Assembly (NCBI GenBank): GCA_029288095.1
Contig: JARFPW010000362.1
Location: 1 to 11,658 of the forward strand
Origin: Gemmatimonadota bacterium
Lineage (GTDB): Bacteria; Gemmatimonadota; Gemmatimonadetes; Palauibacterales; Palauibacteraceae
Direction: 5' to 3'
Length of the DNA: 11,658 nt
Shown here piece after piece: positions 7,067 through 11,658 of this stretch (position 1 is the first letter of the stretch; each line of letters opens with the position of its first letter). The notes below the pieces were generated by a model. That model was not told the DNA's origin. It was given only the letters and a program-made list of their open reading frames with translations, and searched no databases. The position numbers were made by a program, and so were the translations under genes.

Positions 7067-7718
7067 CGGGCTCCCCGTCCGCGCCGGCTTTCACGCGATT
7101 CCACACGGAGCGGAGGTGCGCCGCGCGGGAGGGATCGACCCGCTCCAGTCCGATTTCGAGCGCCCGTTCCACCGACTCGCGATCCGCGCCCGCACGCAGC
7201 GCGCCCCTGAGGTGCGAGTGGAGCTGTTCCTCCCAGCCGCCGGCGGCGAGCATGGCAACGATGAGGAGTTCGCGCTGCCAGAGTACGAGGCCGGGCCGCC
7301 CGAGCACCTTTCCGTACCCTTCGAGCACCATCCAGCGATCCAGTGCCGGGTGGACGCGCGACACGTTCGTGCGCAGCGCCTCGTAGGTCGGTCCGTATAC
7401 CGTCCGGCAAACGGTGACCCCTCGCTCTTCCCACTCATCGAGGCGGCCCGGCTCAGCGAGAGGATCCGTGTCGATCGCCGTCTGCCCGACCAGGTCCCTC
7501 CAGATGCCAGCGGCCGTAAGCGCGGCCGGAAACCCTACGAACAGGTACAGTTGGAGAATCATTTCCTCCACGCCCTCCAGGGGACAGCTCGCAGCGGCGA
7601 GACGACCGAAATCGGCCTCGACCGCGTCCCAATCCGACGACGCGATCGATGCGGAGATGCGAACCAGGACCTCGAGCGCCGGAGCAACGCCCGGATCGCC
7701 GGGCGGACCCGATGTCAT
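7056..7718 (-). CDS. Carboxymuconolactone decarboxylase / AhpD-like family protein
   Basis: This 220-residue protein looks like an alpha-helical member of the CMD/AhpD-like superfamily, in which gamma-carboxymuconolactone decarboxylases and alkylhydroperoxidases share a fold. The C-terminal half (about 125-195) carries the best match: RPGLVLWQRELLIVAMLA, then EEQLHSHLRGALRAGA with H167 and H169, then the helix ESVERALEIGLERV. The N-terminal half (about 30-80) contains a second, weaker CMD-like helix pair (LEGVEEMILQLYLFVGFPAA), suggesting an internally duplicated or elongated form. The CxxC redox pair of AhpD is absent; the only cysteines are C45 and C104. A peroxidase role is therefore not supported, and the true reaction is unknown. 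The gene starts 3 nt after the asparaginase stop, with GGTGG 7 nt before the ATG, and overlaps obgE by 11 bp. Confidence 0.8.
   Translation of the reverse strand: MTSGPPGDPGVAPALEVLVRISASIASSDWDAVEADFGRLAAASCPLEGVEEMILQLYLFVGFPAALTAAGIWRDLVGQTAIDTDPLAEPGRLDEWEERGVTVCRTVYGPTYEALRTNVSRVHPALDRWMVLEGYGKVLGRPGLVLWQRELLIVAMLAAGGWEEQLHSHLRGALRAGADRESVERALEIGLERVDPSRAAHLRSVWNRVKAGADGEPDVH
7071..7076 (-). promoter_or_regulatory. Ribosome binding site for obgE
   Basis: GGGGAG on the minus strand lies 4 nt before the ATG at 7064-7066. It sits within the last codons of the carboxymuconolactone-decarboxylase-like gene and supports an obgE start that overlaps that gene by 11 bp. Confidence 0.5.
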
Positions 7719-7721
7719 CGC

Positions 7722-8720
7722 TCAACCACCGGCCGCCGACCCGTCCGAACGCCGCGGGTGAATCCGACCGACTGTTGCACCACGTGTGCTCAGGATCGGA
7801 ACATCGGCGAGCTCCCGAAGCGCTTCCCGCTCCCGGGCATCGACCAAACCGAGGCGCACGAGGGCCTCGACGGCAGCTGGCCCGACCGCCCGACGCGCTC
7901 CGTCCTCGACCTTCAGGGCCATACCCCATCCAGCGTCGATGCCCGCTATACACAACACTCCTTCAGCCCCCTCCTTCGCGAGAAGCCGACCGCCCGTCGC
8001 CTGCATGACGCGCAAAGGTTCACGCCCGGGCGAGGAAGTAAGCTCGGGGTGACTCGTCATCGCAGCGACAACGGCCGCCGTCGGCGATCCGGCCACCGTG
8101 CTGCGTTCGGCCAGGCGAGCGTATGCCATCGCCATTTCGGCGAGAGGCAGAGTGGGGGTCGGAACCCCGCATCCGTCGGTGGCCCACTGGAGTTGTTCCG
8201 GGTCTGAATCGATCCAGTCCAGCAGCAGCGCGCGGACGCGTGCCTGAACCGGGTGCTCGTATCGCCAGTAGCCCGCGTGGTCCCAACCGCGATGAAGGGC
8301 GAGGGCAAGCATCGATGCATGCTTCCCCGAGCAGTTGTTGTGCTGACGACCGGGCTGGAGCCCAGAACGCCGCAACGCGTCAGCCGACTCGGGGTGGTAA
8401 GGAACATGTGGACCGCAGCGCAGATCGTCGGGCACCTGTCCGATGGCATCGAGAATGCGTTCGACCCGGCCCACGTGATCCGGAGTGCCCCCGTGCGACG
8501 CACAGATGACCGCGAGGTCCTCGTCGTCGAGTCCGAATGCCTGCAGGACGCCGTCCTCGACGACCATCAGCGCCTGAAAAGGCTTCAACGCGGACCGCCA
8601 GAACGAACTGGCGCCGGGATCTCCGAAGGTCGCGTCGCGCCCGTCGCGCGCGAACCGGACGGCAGCGTGAACGCGGTGTGAGGATTCCACCACGGCACCG
8701 CGCTCGACATCAATGATCAT
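7722..8720 (-). CDS. L-asparaginase, Rhizobium type (asparaginase II family)
   Basis: The product should hydrolyse L-asparagine to aspartate and ammonia in the cytoplasm. The 332 residues match the thermolabile Rhizobium etli-type (ReAII) family, which is unrelated to the E. coli enzymes AnsA and AnsB. The SxxK pair is S43-K46 in WRSALKPFQA, and the second serine is S75 in ASHGGTP. The Cys/Lys site is C130-K133 in NNCSGKH plus C184 in DGCGVPTPTLPL. A later Lys is K249 in LAKEGAEG. From family knowledge these correspond to Ser48/Lys51, Ser80, Cys135/Lys138/Cys189 and a C-terminal Lys of ReAII, with matching spacing up to C184. No signal peptide is visible. The conservative start is ATG 8718-8720, but a CTG at 8733-8735 sits 5 nt after a perfect GGAGG and would add five residues. 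The gene follows a 105-nt gap, the largest within the train. Confidence 0.93.
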   Translation of the reverse strand: MIIDVERGAVVESSHRVHAAVRFARDGRDATFGDPGASSFWRSALKPFQALMVVEDGVLQAFGLDDEDLAVICASHGGTPDHVGRVERILDAIGQVPDDLRCGPHVPYHPESADALRRSGLQPGRQHNNCSGKHASMLALALHRGWDHAGYWRYEHPVQARVRALLLDWIDSDPEQLQWATDGCGVPTPTLPLAEMAMAYARLAERSTVAGSPTAAVVAAMTSHPELTSSPGREPLRVMQATGGRLLAKEGAEGVLCIAGIDAGWGMALKVEDGARRAVGPAAVEALVRLGLVDAREREALRELADVPILSTRGATVGRIHPRRSDGSAAGG

Positions 8721-8740
8721 GTGCTGGGTATGCAGGGCTT

Positions 8741-8745
8741 CCTCC
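8741..8745 (-). promoter_or_regulatory. Strong Shine-Dalgarno upstream of the asparaginase, unusual spacing
   Basis: GGAGG on the minus strand is the best ribosome binding site near this gene. It is 20 nt from the ATG at 8718-8720, which is too far, but exactly 5 nt from an in-frame CTG at 8733-8735. Either a CTG start is used or the site is coincidental. Confidence 0.45.
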
Positions 8746-8825
8746 GTAGGGCGTGCGTGGCAATGGGGCCCGACGCCAACCAGACTATACGGAGGTACCT
8801 GTGGCGGACAGTGGCCGCCCGATAC

Positions 8826-9239
8826 TCAGGCCCGCTTCAGTTTGCGCCGACGTGACAGCCTCGTCGAGGCGCGGGCCACGCGCCGGGTGGATGACTCGAG
8901 GCCCGAGAGCACATCGTCGACACTACGAGGAGACGTCGGCACGAGGTGCGGAGTATCGTGGGGCGCACGCTCCGAGGCGGCATGCAAGTCGAGCCACTGA
9001 TCGAAGCGCTCGCTCAACCGGACGATCCCGTAGAACCGACGTCCCGGCGAACCGTCGCGGCGGACGAAGTCCACGATAGCCGCGCCCAGCGCGACCTGCG
9101 CGAGGGCGAGATCCTTGAGCCCGTCAACCACCAGCTTGAACTGGAACTCCAGCACATCGCGCATCACACCGCCCCAGCTCACGGGCTCCGCGTCCAAGTC
9201 TATTCCGTCTGTATCTCTTGTCATGACAAACACTTTCAC
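8826..9239 (-). CDS. Uncharacterised small protein with a hydrophobic helix and basic tail
   Basis: I do not recognise a named family. The GTG start (9237-9239) gives 137 residues and has GGGGA 6 nt upstream; an in-frame ATG at 9222-9224 would give 132. A short acidic N-terminus (DTDGIDLDAEP) is followed by helical stretches VMRDVLEFQFKLVVDGLKDL (25-44) and LALAQVALGAAIVDFV (44-59). The second is amphipathic to hydrophobic but has few enough non-polar residues that a true membrane span is doubtful. Next comes an aromatic segment GRRFYGIVRLSERFDQWLDL (about 66-85). The end is low-complexity and strongly basic (TRRVARASTRLSRRRKLKR), which could contact nucleic acid or membrane phospholipid. It is the first gene of the minus-strand train, 105 nt before the asparaginase, and is transcribed divergently from HU. 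GC-rich third codon positions and the neat stop and start placement support it as real. Confidence 0.65.
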   Translation of the reverse strand: MKVFVMTRDTDGIDLDAEPVSWGGVMRDVLEFQFKLVVDGLKDLALAQVALGAAIVDFVRRDGSPGRRFYGIVRLSERFDQWLDLHAASERAPHDTPHLVPTSPRSVDDVLSGLESSTRRVARASTRLSRRRKLKRA

Positions 9240-9406
9240 CCCGTGTCCCCGCGGCCCATCGGACCTTCCGAGCCAGGCTTGACTCGCTGCCGCGTGTCGC
9301 CCAACCAGTACGACCCGGAGGGCAGCACGGTTTCATAACGGGTCGACGGCGGTAGAGTTCATCCCGAACGTCGCGGACTTCCGCGCCAAACGGATAGGGG
9401 GATGCC

Positions 9407-9435
9407 TTGCGGCCTACGGACCTACCGTTCATAAT
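9407..9435 (+). promoter_or_regulatory. Sigma70-type promoter for the HU gene
   Basis: A -35-like TTGCGG (9407-9412) and a -10-like CATAAT (9430-9435, five of six consensus bases) are separated by exactly 17 bp. Transcription would start near 9442, giving a leader of roughly 47 nt before the HU GTG. It lies in the 249-nt non-coding gap 9240-9488, in the right place and orientation for the only plus-strand gene there. The rest of that gap shows no other feature that I can support, and I found no convincing divergent promoter for the minus-strand train. Confidence 0.5.
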
Positions 9436-9475
9436 GGGTTCGAGTGTTGTCGTACCCACCGTTTTTTCTCGTTCC

Positions 9476-9482
9476 AGAGGAG
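9476..9482 (+). promoter_or_regulatory. Ribosome binding site for the HU gene (supports GTG start)
   Basis: AGAGGAG lies 6 nt before the GTG at 9489-9491. It decides the start, because the open frame extends 15 codons further upstream to 9444 with residues that do not resemble HU. Confidence 0.75.
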
Positions 9483-9488
9483 AGTAGC

Positions 9489-9782
9489 GTGACGAAACAG
9501 GAATTTGCGGAGAAGCTGGCGCGCAAGACCGGCACCTCGAAGGCAGCTGCCATGGAATGCATCGACGCCATCTTTTCCACCAAGCCGGGCCATGGGATCA
9601 TCGCGGTGGAGCTCGACGGCGGTCGCGATTTTACGATCACGGGTTTCGGGACGTTCAAGACACGCCGCACGAAAGCCCGGATGGGTCGGAATCCGCAGAC
9701 GGGTGCGACGATCCACATTGCTGCGCGCAACAGCGTTTCGTTCCGCGCCGGCAAGGGCCTGAAGGATCGAGTTCGCGAGTAG
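9489..9782 (+). CDS. HU/IHF family DNA-binding protein
   Basis: HU-type proteins are small dimeric nucleoid proteins that bend DNA and assist replication, recombination and transcription. The GTG start gives 97 residues beginning TKQEFAEKLARKTGTSKAAA, the helical dimerisation part. The beta-arm signature GFGTFKTRRTKARMGRNPQT (about 52-71) is intact, including the conserved Asn-Pro (N68-P69) that intercalates at the DNA bend. The end, RAGKGLKDRV, is also typical. Between the second helix and the GFGTF strand, the segment FSTKPGHGIIAVELDGGRDFTITGFG is several residues longer than in E. coli HU, so the hairpin joining body and arm is enlarged. The gene appears monocistronic, with its own promoter upstream and a structured convergent spacer downstream. 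HU versus IHF subunit cannot be decided from sequence alone. Confidence 0.93.
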   Translation: MTKQEFAEKLARKTGTSKAAAMECIDAIFSTKPGHGIIAVELDGGRDFTITGFGTFKTRRTKARMGRNPQTGATIHIAARNSVSFRAGKGLKDRVRE

Positions 9783-9802
9783 GGCGACTCGCCTTTGAGT
9801 CA

Positions 9803-9842
9803 CGGAGCGCGGACCGATCAGTTGATCGTCGTTCGCGCTCCG
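9803..9842. terminator. Strong hairpin between convergent genes, possible bidirectional terminator
   Basis: CGGAGCGCG (9803-9811) pairs perfectly over 9 bp with CGCGCTCCG (9834-9842). The intervening 22 nt can form an inner GATC-AGTT-GATC stem-loop (9816-9827). It lies in the spacer between the HU stop and the protease stop, where a shared terminator is expected. A smaller hairpin, GACTC/GAGTC (9786-9801), sits just before it. Neither strand shows a run of T after the stem, so it is not a classical intrinsic terminator; it could act as a U-tract-free terminator or an mRNA 3'-end stabiliser. Confidence 0.45.
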
Positions 9843-9881
9843 CGGCTCAGCCTCACATAGTGCCTACAGAACGGTCGGGCG

Positions 9882-11531
9882 TCAGCCGGTGGCCGCGGTC
9901 TCAGGCGGTTCGGTTTGGGTTTCCCCCGCGCCCGCTGCCTTGAGCAGATCCTCGACCGTAGTGGCCTCTCGCAGCAGCTGTATCGCCTCCAACACCTGAC
10001 GTTCTTCCCGCTGGCTGCGGCGCAAACCCTCCAGTTCCCCTAACGCGGTATTCGCCAGCTGAACTGCCAGGAAGCGATCCACCAGCTGCTGAACTGAGCC
10101 GTACAGCTCGTCGTCGATCTGGGCTCCTTCCTCGGCCAGCAACTCGCGGAACTGCGCGCGCATTTCCGGTGTGACCACGAACTCACGCGGCAGATCCGGA
10201 TGCTCCCCGTTCCAGCGCACCGCGAACCGGAACGCCAGCTGACGTATCGACAGAGCGTTGCGGGTCAACTCGGCGCCAAACTCGCGCTCCGCGTCGGTCA
10301 GCGAATCGGCGATCACGACGTCCGGCACGATGCCGCCGCCACCGCTCACCAATCGGCCACCGGTAGTTCTGAAAGTTTCGCGTTCGGCATCGGGCACAGG
10401 CTGATGTCCGGGCGGAAGAGCCACCTGCCGATCAGCCACCTCAACTGATACTCCGCTCGCCCGGCGCTCGCGTTGAATCGAGCGGCCGCTCGGAGTATAC
10501 CAGGCCGCGGTGGTCAGCTTCAGGCGATGGCCTCCGGGAAGCAGATACACCGTCTGCATCGAGCCTTTGCCGAAGCTCGGCGTTCCGAGTATCAGGGCAC
10601 GATCGTGATCCTGCAGCGCACCCGCTACGATCTCCGCGGCGCTCGCACTCGCTCCATTCACCAGCACTACGATAGGAAGACCCGGAAACTCGTCATCTTC
10701 CGTGGCGACGAACGTGTATTTCTGATCTTCGATCCTAGATGACGTGGAGGCGATCGGCGTTCCCCTCGTGAGGAACAGATCGCTCACAGCAACCCCTTCC
10801 TCCAGCAGGCCTCCAGGATTTCCGCGGAGATCGAGAACGAGGCTGGTAGCGCCCGACTCGACGAGGCCCTGGATGGCTTCGCGCAATTCGGTTGTCGCCT
10901 CCCGGCTGAACTGACTCAGGCGCGCCGTGCCAATGTTGTCGTCGACCATGTAAGCCAGCACCGGTGGCACATGAATCTGATCCCGTGTGATCGTCAGGTG
11001 GATGGCGGCCGGCGCTCCCGTGCGCTCCACGCTGACCATTACGGGTTCGCCGACAGGCCCCCGGAGGCGGTCGATGACGCGCCCCTCATCCCAGCCCTCG
11101 ACGCTTTCGCCCTCCACCCCGACGATGCGGTCGCCCGCGAGCAGGCCCTCCCGCTCAGCCGGAGTGCCCACAATTACGCTCATCACCGTGACCCACTTGC
11201 CGACCATCTGGACTCGGATACCCAGACCGCCGTAGTTGCCGGTCGTGGTGATCTCCAGGTCGGTCGCTTCCGTGGCGTCGATGAAGGTGGAATGCGGATC
11301 GCCCAAACGATCCAACATCCCGTCGATCGCCATCTGGTAGAGCTGGTCGGTATCGACCACCTCCACGTAACGCTCGCCGATGATCCGCTCGACCCGCCGC
11401 AACTGCGCCCGATCGAACGCTTCCGCCTCCTGGGCCGTCGCGGCCCGCTGCATGAGCGCTCCGCCGGCCACCAGGGCGGCCAACGCAACAACGGCGGCGA
11501 TGGTCGTTCGGAACGTGGGCATCTTGTTCAT
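9882..11531 (-). CDS. S41 family C-terminal processing protease (CtpA/Prc-like), exported
   Basis: This is a 549-residue Ser/Lys endopeptidase of the tail-specific/CtpA group, acting outside the cytoplasmic membrane on protein C-termini. An N-terminal signal sequence or anchor is visible: basic residues K3 and R8, a hydrophobic core at about 9-27, and a possible cleavage site near ATAQ (31-34). An N-terminal helical part follows, with the typical MLDRLGDPHSTF at 72-83. A PDZ domain runs from about 97 to 185 (GLGIRV, GLLAGDRIVGVEG). The protease core has LVLDLRGNPGGLLEEGV (231-247). The catalytic Ser is S297 in NGASASAAE and the general-base Lys is K322 in GTPSFGKGS; their separation of 25 residues and Q326 match the family. 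The roughly 150-residue C-terminal part is helical, charged and ends in a Glu/Thr/Ala tail. The ATG overlaps the upstream gene's stop as ATGA. Confidence 0.94.
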   Translation of the reverse strand: MNKMPTFRTTIAAVVALAALVAGGALMQRAATAQEAEAFDRAQLRRVERIIGERYVEVVDTDQLYQMAIDGMLDRLGDPHSTFIDATEATDLEITTTGNYGGLGIRVQMVGKWVTVMSVIVGTPAEREGLLAGDRIVGVEGESVEGWDEGRVIDRLRGPVGEPVMVSVERTGAPAAIHLTITRDQIHVPPVLAYMVDDNIGTARLSQFSREATTELREAIQGLVESGATSLVLDLRGNPGGLLEEGVAVSDLFLTRGTPIASTSSRIEDQKYTFVATEDDEFPGLPIVVLVNGASASAAEIVAGALQDHDRALILGTPSFGKGSMQTVYLLPGGHRLKLTTAAWYTPSGRSIQRERRASGVSVEVADRQVALPPGHQPVPDAERETFRTTGGRLVSGGGGIVPDVVIADSLTDAEREFGAELTRNALSIRQLAFRFAVRWNGEHPDLPREFVVTPEMRAQFRELLAEEGAQIDDELYGSVQQLVDRFLAVQLANTALGELEGLRRSQREERQVLEAIQLLREATTVEDLLKAAGAGETQTEPPETAATG

Positions 11532-11658
11532 CCGCCTGCCGCCCCATTGGGCTCGGCGGCCATCGCGAGCGCGATGAGCTGCTCCGGTGAGCCCGCATCC
11601 CGCAGCAGCGCCGCGGCCTCCTGGACCTCCGGATGCCTGGCCAGGAGCACCTTCAGCC
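11528..11658 (-). CDS. C-terminal end of an unidentified protein, cut by window edge
   Basis: A minus-strand frame is open from the right edge (first full codon at 11656) to a TGA at 11528-11530. It encodes 42 residues that begin LKVLLARHPEVQEAA and end EPNGAAGG. The sequence is Ala/Leu/Glu-rich and probably helical. Of the 42 codons, 36 end in G or C, the bias of the neighbouring genes. The stop overlaps the protease ATG as ATGA, the same junction as dnaJ/DinB, so it is probably the preceding gene of the same operon. The visible tail is too short to identify a family. The protease's own frame is also open upstream to the edge, but its translation there (Gly/Arg/Ala-rich) looks non-coding. 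Confidence 0.6.
   Translation of the reverse strand, partial: LKVLLARHPEVQEAAALLRDAGSPEQLIALAMAAEPNGAAGG

Noticed and set aside
6906..8207. A 433-codon open frame on the plus strand, opposite obgE, the CMD-like gene and the asparaginase
   Set aside because: It runs antisense across three well-supported genes, has no recognisable domain, and is Arg/Pro-rich as expected for a shadow of GC-rich codons.
8784..8812. TATAGT (minus strand, 8784-8789) as a -10 box for the asparaginase
   Set aside because: The best -35 candidate at 16-bp spacing, CTGTCC, matches only three of six consensus bases; too weak to call, though the 105-nt gap would suit an internal promoter.
8803..8819. GGCGG/CCGCC inverted repeat downstream of the small unknown gene as a terminator
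   Set aside because: Only 5 bp with a 7-nt loop and no T run on the minus strand; common by chance at this GC content.
9279..9307. TTGACT at 9279-9284 as a second promoter for HU
   Set aside because: No acceptable -10 hexamer lies 16-18 bp downstream.
9124..9459. A 111-codon minus-strand open frame covering the HU upstream gap
   Set aside because: It overlaps the small unknown gene in another frame and the HU promoter, and its Arg/Gly-rich translation resembles non-coding high-GC sequence.
9435..9466. TGGGT/ACCCA repeat followed by TTTTTT before the HU gene as a leader attenuator
   Set aside because: The stem is 5 bp with a 14-nt loop, and the predicted HU transcription start falls inside it, so the RNA hairpin would not form.
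9444..9488. HU start at 9444
   Set aside because: The extra 15 residues are not HU-like, and AGAGGAG is correctly spaced for the GTG at 9489.

Overview
This is a high-GC bacterial chromosome segment with tightly packed, mostly conserved housekeeping genes. I see no mobile element, CRISPR array, tRNA, rRNA or prophage signature. The HrcA/DnaJ heat-shock pair, HU protein, Obg GTPase and C-terminal processing protease are broadly bacterial. The gene mix and GC-rich codon use would fit Gemmatimonadota or a similar high-GC phylum, but I infer this only loosely and no marker in the window decides it.

Layout. A plus-strand gene, cut by the left edge, encodes a fold-type I PLP enzyme of the cysteine-desulfurase-like group (1-1068). 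It meets, tail to tail with an 11-bp overlap, a long minus-strand gene train running from about 9239 down to 1058. In transcription order the train is: a small uncharacterised protein, a Rhizobium-type (family II) L-asparaginase, a carboxymuconolactone-decarboxylase/AhpD-like protein, Obg GTPase, DprA, HemW, HrcA, DnaJ and a DinB-fold protein. From the asparaginase onward the genes overlap or are separated by at most 16 nt, so one polycistronic, translationally coupled transcript is likely. A short non-coding gap (9240-9488) carries a recognisable sigma70-type promoter for a plus-strand HU gene (9489-9782). A convergent spacer with a strong hairpin (9783-9881) follows, then a secreted S41/CtpA protease on the minus strand (9882-11531). 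The protease start overlaps the stop of a further minus-strand gene cut by the right edge.

How the genes fit together. The train combines protein quality control (HrcA repressor, DnaJ co-chaperone), ribosome and GTP signalling (Obg), heme handling (HemW), processing of incoming DNA (DprA) and small-molecule enzymes. hrcA is directly followed by dnaJ, without grpE or dnaK between them, and I find no CIRCE operator in the window. The intact genes look functional from their motifs. The points most worth checking are start-codon assignments: a TTG start for hrcA, a GTG start for hemW, a possible CTG start for the asparaginase and an ambiguous dprA start. The uncharacterised 8826-9239 protein and the strong hairpin between HU and the protease also merit a look. 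I did not find a convincing new biological system here.
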